This document shows, piece after piece, positions 29,830 to 38,284 of a stretch of 54,125 bases of DNA (position 1 is the stretch's first letter; the number at the start of each line of letters is the position of its first letter). This DNA comes from JAXHUH01 sp034211175 (lineage in GTDB: Bacteria > Actinomycetota > Acidimicrobiia > Acidimicrobiales > CAIXPF01), in NCBI GenBank assembly GCA_034211175.1, contig JAXHUH010000055.1, forward strand, positions 1-54,125, read 5' to 3'. The notes under the pieces were generated by a model, which was not told where the DNA came from, ran no database searches, and saw only the letters and a program-made list of their open reading frames with translations. Both the position numbers and the translations under genes were made by a program.

Positions 29830-31463
29830 ACGGCGCCGGGCCCGACGTGATGGTGGTCGGCGCCGGGCCGACCGGGCTCACGACGGCGCTCGCCGCCCAC
29901 GACCACGGCGCCCGGGTACGCATCATCGACCGACGCCACGACACCGTGCGACCGTCGCGGGCGCTCATCGTGCACCCCCGCACGCTCGAGGTCCTGCGCC
30001 CCTACGGCGTGACCGACGCCCTGCTCGACCGGGCCGACGTCGCCCCGACCGGCCGCCTCCACGTCGGCGGACGGGAGATCGAGGCCGTCCTCGGGCCGTT
30101 CGCGCTCGACGACACCGCGTTCCCGTACCTGACCTTCGTCGGCCAGGTCGGTGTCGAGGCGGTGCTGGCCGCCGCCCTCGCCGAGCGGGACGTCGCCATC
30201 GAGTGGGGCACCGAGCTCGTCGACGTCTCCGCCGGGCCGGACGGCGTCGACGTGGTGGTCCGCACGGACGGCGGCCTCGACCGGTTCACGGCCGGCCACG
30301 TGGTCGGCTGCGACGGGTCGTCGAGCACCGTTCGCGAGCTCGCGGGCGCCGGCTGGCACAGCCTGTCCTACCCGGTGGAGGCCGTGCTCGCCGACGTCGA
30401 GCTCGACGGTGCGCTGGAGGAGGGCGTCGCCCACGTCGCACCCGGCCGCGACGGGCTCGTGTTCGTCTTCGCGCTCGGCGAGCGGGCAACGTGGCGGATC
30501 CTGGCGACGCGCGCCGCGACGCCCACCGCCGACGGACGTGGCCGCGACCCCGCCACGGCAGGCGAGGTTCGGCCCGCGGAGCTGCAGGCCCTCCTCGACC
30601 GTGCCGGGCTCGGCGCCCGGGTGGTGTCGGTCGCCTGGTCGGAGCGGGTCCGACTGCGCCGGGGCATCGCCCGCCGCTACCGGGCCGGGCCGCTGTTCCT
30701 GGCCGGCGACGCCGCCCACGTGCACTCCCCCGCCGGCGGCCTCGGCATGAACACCGGCATCGGCGACGCCGCCAACCTCGGATGGAAGGTGGCGCTCTCG
30801 GCCCGGCACCCGGCGGCCACCGGGGCCGACGATGCGCTGCTCGGGTCCTATGAGCGCGAGCGCCGACCGGCGGCCCAGCAGGTGCTCGCACTGACCCACA
30901 CCCTGTTCTGGGGCGAGGCGTCGACCGACCCGTTCGCCCGCGCCCTGCGGACCGACCTGGTGCCGCTCGTCGCCCCGCTCGTACCCCATCTGCTCGCCCG
31001 GCGCCGCCTCACCGCAGCGGGGATCCGCCACCTCTCGCGCCTGCGGGTCCACCACCGGCAGAGCCCGCTGTCGGTCGACCACGGCCCGAGGTGCGGTCGG
31101 CTCCGGGCCGGCGACCGCCTCGGCGACGCACCGGTCGTCGTCGACGGGCGCCCCCGACGGCTCCACGAGCTGTGCGCCACGCCCGGCTTCCACGTGCTCC
31201 TCGATCGCGACGCACCGCCGATCGACCCGGGCCCGGACCCGCTGGTCCAGGTCCACCGCCGCCAGGAGTCGGCCGGCTCCGGTTGCCTGGTCGTGCGCCC
31301 CGACGGCCACGTCGGCCTGCGCAGCGGCGACGTCGACCCGGTGGCGATCGCCGGCTGGTTCCACCTCGTCGGCATCGAGCGACCGCCCGGCGACCGGGCG
31401 GCGCTCAGCCGGTCGCCGTCGCCCGCCCGGACCGGTGGCCCCGGATCCGCACCCGCAACCTGA
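29826..31463 (+). CDS. FAD-dependent aromatic-type monooxygenase (545 aa)
   Basis: Group A flavin monooxygenase of the PheA/TfdB/MhpA type. The FAD-binding Rossmann motif is VMVVGAGPTGLTTALAAHDH near the N-terminus. The DG motif is VVGCDGSSSTVRELAG, and the second FAD site is GPLFLAGDAAHVHSPAGGLG followed by MNTGIGDAANLGWKVALS. The C-terminal 150 residues form the thioredoxin-like domain usual for phenol hydroxylases (DRLGDAPVVVDGRPRRLHEL). The ATG overlaps the upstream gene by 4 bases. The 3' end overlaps the convergent MFS gene by 59 bases. The substrate is unknown, likely an aromatic compound or polyketide. Confidence 0.92.
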   Translation: MNGAGPDVMVVGAGPTGLTTALAAHDHGARVRIIDRRHDTVRPSRALIVHPRTLEVLRPYGVTDALLDRADVAPTGRLHVGGREIEAVLGPFALDDTAFPYLTFVGQVGVEAVLAAALAERDVAIEWGTELVDVSAGPDGVDVVVRTDGGLDRFTAGHVVGCDGSSSTVRELAGAGWHSLSYPVEAVLADVELDGALEEGVAHVAPGRDGLVFVFALGERATWRILATRAATPTADGRGRDPATAGEVRPAELQALLDRAGLGARVVSVAWSERVRLRRGIARRYRAGPLFLAGDAAHVHSPAGGLGMNTGIGDAANLGWKVALSARHPAATGADDALLGSYERERRPAAQQVLALTHTLFWGEASTDPFARALRTDLVPLVAPLVPHLLARRRLTAAGIRHLSRLRVHHRQSPLSVDHGPRCGRLRAGDRLGDAPVVVDGRPRRLHELCATPGFHVLLDRDAPPIDPGPDPLVQVHRRQESAGSGCLVVRPDGHVGLRSGDVDPVAIAGWFHLVGIERPPGDRAALSRSPSPARTGGPGSAPAT

Positions 31464-32775
31464 TGCTCAACGCTGCGGCGATCGCCAGGGCGCCGGCTGC
31501 GACGAGCCAGAGCGCCGAGTAACCCCAGGCGGCGGCCACGACACCCCCGGCGACCGGGCCGAGCGCCGCGCCGATGTAGACGCCGGTCTGGCTGATCCCG
31601 GTCGCCGACGCCGGCGCCGAGGGGTTGTTGCGCACCACCGACAGGTTGAACAGCCCGGGCCACGCCCAGCCGGCACCGAACACGAGCACGAGCCCGCCGA
31701 GGTAGGCGGCGGGCTCGTCGAGGGCGAACACGCCGAACCCGACGGCGCCGAGGGAGAGCAGGACGATCACCCGGCGGATGGGCAGCAGCTTCGGACCGTC
31801 GGCCAGGCGGCCGTGGACGAGGCGCGAACCGATGCCCACGGCCGAGCCGACGGTGAGCAGCAGGCCGGCAGGGCCGGCGGCGACACCGCTCGCCTCCGCC
31901 GCGGTCACGAGGAACGAGGTGAGCATGCTCGCCGCCCCGGCCCCGAGCGCGCCGACCATGGCGTAGCCGACGAGCAGGGTCGTGGGCAGGTCGGGCCGCT
32001 TGCGCTCCGGGCGGGGCCCACGATCGCTCCCGGCCCCGGCCCCGGGTCCCTCGTTGCGGCGCCGCAGCCGCACGCCGGTCCCGGCGCGGTCGATCGTGCC
32101 CCGGGGGAGGACGAGGAGGGCCGTGACCGCCACGATCGCGGCGACCACGTAGGTCCACCGCCAACCGACGGTCACCGCGACCGCGGGGACGAGCACCCCG
32201 CCGATCAGGCTGGCCATCGGCATCCCGGCCTGCTTGACCGCGAACGCGATGCCCATGCGGTGGGGTGGCAGCCGCTCGACCAGCAGCAGGTTGGCGGCCG
32301 GCTGCGTGAGCGCGTTGGACGCACCGGCGACCACGAGCAGGAGGCCGAGGACCACGGGCGAGCGGACGACGACGGCGAGCAGCGCACCCGTGGTCATCGT
32401 CAGGACCAGCCCGATCCGCATCGCCGCGGTGCCGCCGAGGCGCTCCGCCACCCGCCCCAGCAGCGCGGACCCGAGCGCGGCGCTGGTGAAGAACCCGCCG
32501 ATGCACAGGCCGAGCGTGCGGTCGTCGAGCCCGATGTCGCTGCCGAGCTGCACCGCCACCGCCCCGGTGAGGAACGCGGGCATGGCGCTGGCCGTCGTCC
32601 CGGTGACCCCGGCGAGCATCGCCCGGTTCTCGGCGACTCTCGCAGGCGATCGCCGGCCGGAACCGCCCGCGGACCCGCCGGCGCCTCTCGCGCTCACCGC
32701 CGCACCGGGCCCACGCTCCACGCTCGTCCCCACGTCACGCCGGCCAGGATCGCGGACCCCCGTCCCGACATGCAC
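31405..32775 (-). CDS. MFS transporter (456 aa)
   Basis: Twelve-helix major facilitator. Helix 1 starts near AMLAGVTGTTASAMPAFLTG. The loop 2-3 signature region is LLGRVAERLGGTAAMRIGLV, and a second one in the other half is RLVHGRLADGPKLLPIRRVI. A charged central loop (LRRRNEGPGAGAGSDRGPRP) separates the halves. FNLSVVRNNPSAPASATG fits sugar or drug exporters. The long Gly/Arg-rich N-terminus before residue 50 suggests that the true start lies downstream of the one given. It converges on the monooxygenase and overlaps it, so it may export its product; that link is inferred. Confidence 0.9.
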   Translation of the reverse strand: MHVGTGVRDPGRRDVGTSVERGPGAAVSARGAGGSAGGSGRRSPARVAENRAMLAGVTGTTASAMPAFLTGAVAVQLGSDIGLDDRTLGLCIGGFFTSAALGSALLGRVAERLGGTAAMRIGLVLTMTTGALLAVVVRSPVVLGLLLVVAGASNALTQPAANLLLVERLPPHRMGIAFAVKQAGMPMASLIGGVLVPAVAVTVGWRWTYVVAAIVAVTALLVLPRGTIDRAGTGVRLRRRNEGPGAGAGSDRGPRPERKRPDLPTTLLVGYAMVGALGAGAASMLTSFLVTAAEASGVAAGPAGLLLTVGSAVGIGSRLVHGRLADGPKLLPIRRVIVLLSLGAVGFGVFALDEPAAYLGGLVLVFGAGWAWPGLFNLSVVRNNPSAPASATGISQTGVYIGAALGPVAGGVVAAAWGYSALWLVAAGALAIAAALSIRLRVRIRGHRSGRATATG

Positions 32776-32819
32776 GGCCGGCCATCGGCCACCGGCCGGC
32801 GAGCCGGCGCGGGATCAGC

Positions 32820-33527
32820 TCAGGTCATGCCCTCGGGGGCGACGGTGAAGCGGCCGAGGTGGCCGGTGTCGTTGTAGCAACGCAGGCGCCACATCTCGTC
32901 GTGGACGACGAGGTGGTGGATCGAACCGTTGTCGGCGCCGGCGAACGCGAACGGCCCGGCGCCGGTCGCGTGGCCGCACAGGGCGGCGATCACCCCGCCG
33001 TGGACGAAGCACACGACCTTCTCGTCGGGGTGGGCGGCGTGGATGCGCCCGATGGCACCGACGACCCGGGCGCTGAGCTCGGCGTTCGACTCGGCACCGG
33101 GGATGAGGCCCCAGTCCTGCTCGACGTGCATCCGCTGGTAGATCGGGTCGTTCTCCGCCGCCTTCTGGCGGAGCACACCGCCCTCCCACTCGCCGAGGTG
33201 GACCTCACGGAGATCGGCCTCGACCTTCGGCACCATGGCGAGGTGGGCCGCCAGCGGGGCCGCGGTCTCGTGGGTGCGGCGCATCGTCGTGACGTAGAGC
33301 GCGTCGATGTGCTCCTCGCGCAGCCGCTCACCGACCCGCTCCGCCTGGACGACGCCCTGGGGAGCGAGGGGCGGATCGCCCTGGCCGTCGATCAGCTCGA
33401 ACGGCTGGCCAGGCACGAACGGCGCCGACTCACCGTGGCGGACGAGCAGGATCTCGGTCGCCCCCGGCGGTGTCTGGAACCGCGACTGGCGGTGGGCGGC
33501 GGGCTTGGGCGCGTCCTCGATGCTCAC
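32820..33527 (-). CDS. histidine phosphatase family protein (235 aa)
   Basis: Phosphoglycerate-mutase-like phosphatase fold. The catalytic motif EILLVRHGES holds the phospho-accepting His. The other pocket elements are TMRRTHETAAPLA, the acid region ADLREVHLGEWEGG and the second His in VVCFVHGGVIAAL. The order and spacing are typical of cofactor-independent broad-specificity phosphatases, whose substrates cannot be told from sequence. The start is a GTG with a GGAGA ribosome site, and TAGGGT lies about 58 bases further upstream. It is followed downstream by the MFS gene. Confidence 0.9.
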   Translation of the reverse strand: MSIEDAPKPAAHRQSRFQTPPGATEILLVRHGESAPFVPGQPFELIDGQGDPPLAPQGVVQAERVGERLREEHIDALYVTTMRRTHETAAPLAAHLAMVPKVEADLREVHLGEWEGGVLRQKAAENDPIYQRMHVEQDWGLIPGAESNAELSARVVGAIGRIHAAHPDEKVVCFVHGGVIAALCGHATGAGPFAFAGADNGSIHHLVVHDEMWRLRCYNDTGHLGRFTVAPEGMT

Positions 33528-33778
33528 GGTTCTCCCCGGCTCGGCGGCTCCCGCCCCACCACGAAGCCCCAGGTGGGCGGGCTGGCGACCCTACCAGGCG
33601 CCGTTGAACGCCCGATGGCCGTGCGGCAACGGGGGTCGGGCCCCCACCTGAACCCCCATCGCCCCGGGGACCGAACGGGGTGGATCCCCGATCCCCGCCG
33701 AACGATCCGGGTGGATCCTACGTATCGCAGGGGGCCACCGGGGCCTCCCTCATACGCAGAGAAGCCCAGGAGCACCCG

Positions 33779-33907
33779 ATGTACGCCAAGACCGCCGCCG
33801 AGCTCACGTCGTCGAACACCCGCCGCCGGGTCCCCCGCCGCCCGGTGCGCCTCGTGGCCCGCTGGGAGGGCACCACGCTCCGCTGGGTGACCATCCCCGT
33901 CGGGTGA
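33779..33907 (+). CDS. small basic protein with strong ribosome site (42 aa)
   Basis: AGGAG stands 6 bases before the ATG, one of the best ribosome sites in the window. The peptide starts MYAKTAAELTSSNTRRRVPR and continues RPVRLVARWEGTTLRWVTIP; it is strongly basic with a beta-like second half. No family is recognised. It shares an A(K/R)TAAEL motif with the small protein encoded 240 bases downstream. Upstream are two GGGTGGATCC direct repeats (33678-33687 and 33709-33718). A CCGGGG/CCCCGG hairpin begins two bases after its stop. Confidence 0.6.
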   Translation: MYAKTAAELTSSNTRRRVPRRPVRLVARWEGTTLRWVTIPVG

Positions 33908-34149
33908 TCCGGGGCGCCTGCGCCAACCCCGGGAAGACAGAGAACCGAAGGGACCGATTCACCGACGAGACAGATTCTTCGGGCACGTGACGAGCCCCGA
34001 GGGGCAACCACCCAGATCACAGACCATCTCTTGGGTAGATCCCCCATCGCGCTCATTGAGGTGCCCGAATCGACCGATGTGGGTAGAGCGGAACCGATGC
34101 CCGTCGACCGTCGTCACAACCCACGCACCTTCGCCGAGGAGCCTCCGCC
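33908..34149. other. structured intergenic region between two small genes
   Basis: No gene is seen here. The region starts with a CCGGGG...CCCCGG hairpin (33909-33932). It is less GC-rich than its surroundings. It holds a 9-base perfect inverted repeat TTCGGGCAC (33978-33986) / GTGCCCGAA (34061-34069) and a direct repeat TGGGTAGA (34032-34039 and 34080-34087). The downstream gene's ribosome site closes it. This could be a long 5' leader, a regulatory RNA or a regulator binding region; the sequence alone does not decide. Confidence 0.4.
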
Positions 34150-34320
34150 ATGACCGAGCCGACCGTCTCCGATCTCAACGACCGCCGCGACCGCACGGTC
34201 ACGTTCACCGTTCCCGATGAGGCCCGTTCCATGCCGACCCGGGCCACCATCCACGCCCGCACCGCGGCCGAGCTGATCGCGGAGGGCCACGACGTCCACA
34301 ACCCGCCGGAAGCCGCCTGA
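34150..34320 (+). CDS. small protein with strong ribosome site (56 aa)
   Basis: AGGAG is 8 bases before the ATG. The sequence begins MTEPTVSDLNDRRDRTVTFT and later has RATIHARTAAELIAEGHDVH, ending in NPPEAA. It contains the HARTAAEL element also found as YAKTAAEL in the small protein upstream. No domain is recognised. Codon third positions are GC-rich as in real genes here. It is followed by a long bidirectional hairpin. Confidence 0.6.
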   Translation: MTEPTVSDLNDRRDRTVTFTVPDEARSMPTRATIHARTAAELIAEGHDVHNPPEAA

Positions 34321-34425
34321 ACCACCTCGTCGCCGAGCACCGGCCGCCCCGCGACCGGTCGCTCAGCCACCTGATCGCCAGCGGCCCACGACGCGGGCCG
34401 CGAGAACCAGCGGGAACCACGCGGG

Positions 34426-34466
34426 CCGAGCTGGCCGCACCGGGCACACCGGTGCAGCCAGCTCGG
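34426..34466. terminator. long bidirectional hairpin between the small gene and gatB
   Basis: CCGAGCTGGC (34426-34435) pairs perfectly with GCCAGCTCGG (34457-34466), and inside it GCACCGG pairs with CCGGTGC around a 5-base loop. CTCGTTT follows on the plus strand. The position between convergent genes fits a terminator for both. Confidence 0.7.
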
Positions 34467-34514
34467 CTCGTTTGCGTGTGAAGCGCTCGCCCGCCCCGGC
34501 GCCGGGGCCGGGGC

Positions 34515-35978
34515 TCAGCCGGCGGCGGCGATCCGCTCGGCCAGGAGCTTGTTGACGACCTTGCCGTCGGCCTGGCCCTTCGTGGCCTGCATGACCTGGC
34601 CGACGAAGAACCCGGTCTTCTTCTTGCGGGCCTTGTCGTCGCCGGCGACGAGCTCGGCCCACACGTCGGCGTTGGCGGCGATGATGCCGTCGAGGGTGGC
34701 GGCCAGCTCCGAGGTGTCCATCGCCTCGAAGCCCCGCTCCGCGGCGATCTCGCGGGGGCCCTTGCCGGTGGCGACCATGTCGGCCAGCACCTGCTTGGTC
34801 TGGGTCGCCGAGAGCTCGCCGCCGGTCTCCATGGTCACCAGCTCGGCGAACGCGGCCGGGTCGAGCTTCTCGGCGCCCTCGACGGCCAGGTTGTGCTCGA
34901 CGTGGGTGAGCACCCGGGTCGCGTCGGCGCCCGCCACGATGGCGGCCAGCGCCAGGTCGTCGAGCTCGCGCTCCACGGCGATGGCGACGTCACCCGGCTC
35001 GACCGACGCGGCCTCGGCGAGGCGGTGGCGGCGGTCGGCGGGCAGGGCCGGCAGCGCGGCCCGGATCTCGTCGATCCACGCCGGGTCGGGGTCGACCGGC
35101 ACGAGGTCGGGCTCCGGGAAGTACCGGTAGTCCTCGGCGTCCTCCTTGGAGCGGCCCGGGCGGGTCACGCCGGCGGCCTCGTCCCAGTGGCGGGTCTCCT
35201 GGTGGACCCGCTCGCCCGACTCGATCAGGTCGACCTGGCGACGGGCCTCGTACTCGATGGCCCGACCGAGCGAGCGCAGCGAGTTCACGTTCTTGATCTC
35301 GCAGCGCAGCCCGTACTCGCTGGCCCCCTCGCGGCGGACCGACACGTTGGCGTCGACCCGCATCGAGCCCTCCTCCATCTTCCCGTCGGAGGCGCCGATG
35401 GCGACGAGGATGGCCCGCAGCTCGCTCACGTACTGGCGGGCGTGCTCCGCGGATCGCAGGTCGGGGCGGCCGACGATCTCGAGCAGCGGCACGCCGGCGC
35501 GGTTGTAGTCGACGAGGCTGTAGCCGGCGTCCTGGATCCGACCGCTGGCGCCGCCCATGTGGGTCGACTTGCCGGTGTCCTCCTCGAGGTGGGCGCGCTC
35601 GATCCCGATGCGGGTGCCGTCGGGCAGCTCCAGCCAGCCGTCCACGTTGATCGGCTGGTCGTACTGGCTGATCTGGTAGTCCTTCGGCATGTCCGGATAG
35701 AAGTAGTTCTTCCGGGCGAAGATCGACCGCTGCACCGAGCAGTGGAGGGCGAGGCCGGTGCGGATGGCCAGCTCGACCGCCTTGCGGTTCAGCACCGGCA
35801 GCGTCCCCGGCAGGCCGAGCGACACCGGGTCGACGTTGGTGTTCGGCTCACCGCCGAACTGGTTGGGGGCGCCGCAGAACATCTTCGTCGCGGTCGCCAG
35901 CTCGGCGTGGACCTCGAGGCCGATCACGACCTCCCAGCCGGCGGGGACGGCGGCGTCGTTCGTGCCGGAATCACTCAT
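34515..35978 (-). CDS. gatB: Asp-tRNA(Asn)/Glu-tRNA(Gln) amidotransferase subunit B
   Basis: GatB is the kinase and tRNA-binding subunit of GatCAB, which phosphorylates and amidates mischarged tRNA. The N-terminus VVIGLEVHAELATATKMFCG and NPVDPVSLGLPGTLPVLN-like region (NVDPVSLGLPGTLPVLN), FYPDMPKDYQISQYDQPIN, the zinc/metal region and YRYFPEPDLVPV are all family hallmarks. The C-terminal YqeY/GatB helical domain ends GQADGKVVNKLLAERIAAAG. At 487 aa the length is normal. The ATG overlaps the gatA stop by ATGA. Confidence 0.97.
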   Translation of the reverse strand: MSDSGTNDAAVPAGWEVVIGLEVHAELATATKMFCGAPNQFGGEPNTNVDPVSLGLPGTLPVLNRKAVELAIRTGLALHCSVQRSIFARKNYFYPDMPKDYQISQYDQPINVDGWLELPDGTRIGIERAHLEEDTGKSTHMGGASGRIQDAGYSLVDYNRAGVPLLEIVGRPDLRSAEHARQYVSELRAILVAIGASDGKMEEGSMRVDANVSVRREGASEYGLRCEIKNVNSLRSLGRAIEYEARRQVDLIESGERVHQETRHWDEAAGVTRPGRSKEDAEDYRYFPEPDLVPVDPDPAWIDEIRAALPALPADRRHRLAEAASVEPGDVAIAVERELDDLALAAIVAGADATRVLTHVEHNLAVEGAEKLDPAAFAELVTMETGGELSATQTKQVLADMVATGKGPREIAAERGFEAMDTSELAATLDGIIAANADVWAELVAGDDKARKKKTGFFVGQVMQATKGQADGKVVNKLLAERIAAAG

Positions 35979-37432
35979 GAGGCATCTCCCACCTCGGCCT
36001 GGGCGGGCGCCGCCGCCTCGAGCACACTGGCCACCTGGAACATGCGCTCCTCGCCGAGGAGCGGGGCGAGGACCTGCACACCGACCGGCAGCGCGTGCGC
36101 CCCGGTCCCGAACGGCACCGACATCGCCGGGTGGCCGGCGAGGTTCGACGGGATCGTGCAGACGTCGTTGAGGTACATGGTGAGCGGGTCGTCGGTCTTG
36201 GCGCCGATCGGGAACGCCACCGTCGGCGACGTCGGCGACAACAGCACGTCGACCTTCTCGTACGCGGCCTCGAAGTCGCGCACGATGAGCGTGCGCACCT
36301 TCTGGGCCTTGCCGTAGTAGGCGTCGTAGTAGCCGGCCGACAGGGCGAACGTGCCCAGCATGATGCGCCGCTTGACCTCGTCACCGAAGCCGGCGGTGCG
36401 CGACGCCTTGTGCATCTCGTAGGTGTTGTGCGAGTCGACCCGCAGGCCGTAGCGCACGCCGTCGTAGCGGGCGAGGTTGGACGACGCCTCGGCCGGGGCG
36501 ATCAGGTAGTAGGCCGACAGCCCGTAGATCGTCGACGGGACCGACACCTCCTCGACCTTGGCGCCGGCCGCCTCGAGCGCCTCGGCCGCCTCCCGGGTGC
36601 GGGCCGCGACCTCGGGCTCGATGCCCTCGACCCCGTCGCCGCACAGCTCACTGATCAACCCGACCCGCAGGCCGTCGACCCCGCGGCCGAGGGCGCCGGC
36701 GACGTCCTGGCTGACACCGGGGATCGACGTCGAGTCGAGCGGGTCGTGGCCGGCGATCGCCTCGTAGAGCGCGGCGGCGTCGGCGACGTTCCCGGCGAAC
36801 GGCCCGATCTGGTCGAGCGAGGAGGCGAACGCGATCAGCCCGTAGCGGCTGACCGTGCCGTACGTCGGCTTCATCCCGACGACGCCGCACAGCGACGCCG
36901 GCTGGCGGATCGAGCCGCCGGTGTCGGAGCCCAGCGCCAGGGGCGTGAACCCGGCGGCCACCGACGCCGCCGAGCCCCCGGAGGACCCGCCGGGGACCCG
37001 GCTGTGGTCGCGGGGGTTGCGGGTCGGCTTGAACGCCGAGTGCTCGGTGGACGAGCCCATGGCGAACTCGTCGAGGTTGGTCTTGCCGACGGCGATCGCA
37101 CCGGCGGCGGCGACCTTCTGCACGACGGTGGCGTCATACGGCGGGCACCAGCCCTCGAGGATCTTCGACGAGCACGTCGTCGGCACGCCGTGGGTGCAGA
37201 GGTTGTCCTTCAGCGCGATGGGCACGCCGGCGAGCGGGCCGACGTCGGTGCCGGCGGCGATGCGGCGGTCGATCTCGTCGGCCGCGGACAGCGCCTGCTC
37301 GTCGAGCACGGCGTTGAACGCCCCGATGACGTCGTCGCCGCGGACGATGGCGGCGAGGTGCTCCTCGACGACGGAGCGGGCGGTGCGGTCGCCGGCGCGG
37401 ACGGCGGCGGCGATCTCCAGTGCGCTGCTCAC
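35975..37432 (-). CDS. gatA: Asp-tRNA(Asn)/Glu-tRNA(Gln) amidotransferase subunit A
   Basis: GatA is the glutaminase subunit of the amidase-signature family and supplies ammonia to GatB. The catalytic Ser-cisSer-Lys triad is visible: Lys in VPIALKDNLCTHG, the glycine-serine loop PGGSSGGSAASVA and the acyl-accepting Ser in ALGSDTGGSIRQPAS. MKPTYGTVSRYGLIAFASSL and the C-terminal LAGHPAMSVPFG also match. The length is 485 aa. The start is GTG, overlapping the gatC stop; its stop overlaps the gatB start. The three genes form one operon in the order C-A-B. Confidence 0.97.
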   Translation of the reverse strand: MSSALEIAAAVRAGDRTARSVVEEHLAAIVRGDDVIGAFNAVLDEQALSAADEIDRRIAAGTDVGPLAGVPIALKDNLCTHGVPTTCSSKILEGWCPPYDATVVQKVAAAGAIAVGKTNLDEFAMGSSTEHSAFKPTRNPRDHSRVPGGSSGGSAASVAAGFTPLALGSDTGGSIRQPASLCGVVGMKPTYGTVSRYGLIAFASSLDQIGPFAGNVADAAALYEAIAGHDPLDSTSIPGVSQDVAGALGRGVDGLRVGLISELCGDGVEGIEPEVAARTREAAEALEAAGAKVEEVSVPSTIYGLSAYYLIAPAEASSNLARYDGVRYGLRVDSHNTYEMHKASRTAGFGDEVKRRIMLGTFALSAGYYDAYYGKAQKVRTLIVRDFEAAYEKVDVLLSPTSPTVAFPIGAKTDDPLTMYLNDVCTIPSNLAGHPAMSVPFGTGAHALPVGVQVLAPLLGEERMFQVASVLEAAAPAQAEVGDAS

Positions 37433-37731
37433 GGCTCCTCCCCCAGCACCGGCGGGACCCGGAAGCGACCGTCCTCGGCGGCGGGCGCCTGGGACAGGAC
37501 CTCCTCGCGGTCCACGCTCGCGTTCACGACGTCGTCGCGCATGACGTTGACGAGCGGGTACGGGTGGGCGGTCGGGGGGACGTCGGCGAGGTCGAGCGCC
37601 TCGACGTCGCGCGCGTGGTCCAGGATCGCGTCGAGCTGACCGGTGAACGTGCCGAGCTCATCGTCGGTCAACTCCAACAGCGCGAGCCGGGCGACGTGCG
37701 CCACGTCATCCCGTGTGATGCGTTCGGCCAT
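37429..37731 (-). CDS. gatC: Asp-tRNA(Asn)/Glu-tRNA(Gln) amidotransferase subunit C
   Basis: GatC is the small belt subunit that holds GatA and GatB together. The sequence ITRDDVAHVARLALLELTDD, ELGTFTGQLDAILDHARDVE and the Pro-rich VPPTAHPYPLVNVMRDDV fit the family at the normal 100 aa. The ATG is preceded at 7 bases by TACCAT, so the mRNA is probably leaderless; the longer frame upstream is not used. It is the first gene of gatCAB and divergent from an SCP2 gene, with 56 bases between. Confidence 0.95.
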   Translation of the reverse strand: MAERITRDDVAHVARLALLELTDDELGTFTGQLDAILDHARDVEALDLADVPPTAHPYPLVNVMRDDVVNASVDREEVLSQAPAAEDGRFRVPPVLGEEP

Positions 37732-37738
37732 GTCCCCG

Positions 37739-37744
37739 ATGGTA
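37739..37744 (-). promoter_or_regulatory. -10 hexamer of gatC, leaderless
   Basis: TACCAT on the minus strand, 7 bases before the gatC ATG; back to back with the SCP2 promoter. Confidence 0.5.
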
Positions 37745-37772
37745 GGCCCAGCACCGCGACCCACGGTGCCGG

Positions 37773-37778
37773 TAGCGT
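37773..37778 (+). promoter_or_regulatory. -10 hexamer of the SCP2 gene, leaderless
   Basis: TAGCGT, 9 bases before the ATG of the SCP2-like gene. Confidence 0.4.
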
Positions 37779-37787
37779 TGCCGCCCG

Positions 37788-38201
37788 ATGGCCGACTCGT
37801 ATCCCTTCCTCAGCGACGAGTGGATGGACGCCGCCAAGGCGATCCGAGCCGAGTACGCGGATCGGCTCGATCCCCCGTCCACCCCGATCCGCATGAACAA
37901 CATCATCACGAACGTCCCGTTCGGTGACGGCGTGGTCCATGCCCACCTCGACACCAGCGAGGGACGCATCGTGTTGGACCACGGCCACCTCGACGAGGTC
38001 GACGTGACCGTCGAGACCGACTACGACACCGCCCGCGCCCTGTTCGTCGACCAGGACCCCCAGGTCGGGATGCAGGCGTTCATGAACGGCAAGATCAAGG
38101 TGACCGGCGACATCTCCCGCGTCATGGTCATGCAGTCCCAGCAGATCGACCCGATCGCCCGCGAGATCGCCGAGAAGGTCCGCTCCATCACCGAGGGCTG
38201 A
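37788..38201 (+). CDS. SCP2 sterol/lipid-transfer domain protein (137 aa)
   Basis: A small soluble protein with the SCP2 lipid-binding fold: YPFLSDEWMDAAKAIRAEY at the start, beta-strands GDGVVHAHLDTSEGRIVLDH, then VDVTVETDYDTARALFVDQD and QVGMQAFMNGKIKVTGDISR, the family's hallmark 'F..GkikveGd' region. It is likely to carry fatty acyl-CoA or sterol-like lipids. A paralogue with the same opening lies at 51956. The neighbouring CoA-transferase gene is in the same direction but has its own promoter. Confidence 0.88.
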   Translation: MADSYPFLSDEWMDAAKAIRAEYADRLDPPSTPIRMNNIITNVPFGDGVVHAHLDTSEGRIVLDHGHLDEVDVTVETDYDTARALFVDQDPQVGMQAFMNGKIKVTGDISRVMVMQSQQIDPIAREIAEKVRSITEG

Positions 38202-38272
38202 ACCCACCCCACCTCCGCTGCGCGTTCTCCTCTGCGCGATGACCGGCCGGGCGTTGGCCCGACGCCGAGGGC

Positions 38273-38278
38273 TACCGT
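38273..38278 (+). promoter_or_regulatory. -10 hexamer of the CoA-transferase gene, leaderless
   Basis: TACCGT followed by 6 bases and the ATG; there is no ribosome site. Confidence 0.5.
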
Positions 38279-38284
38279 CCGGCC

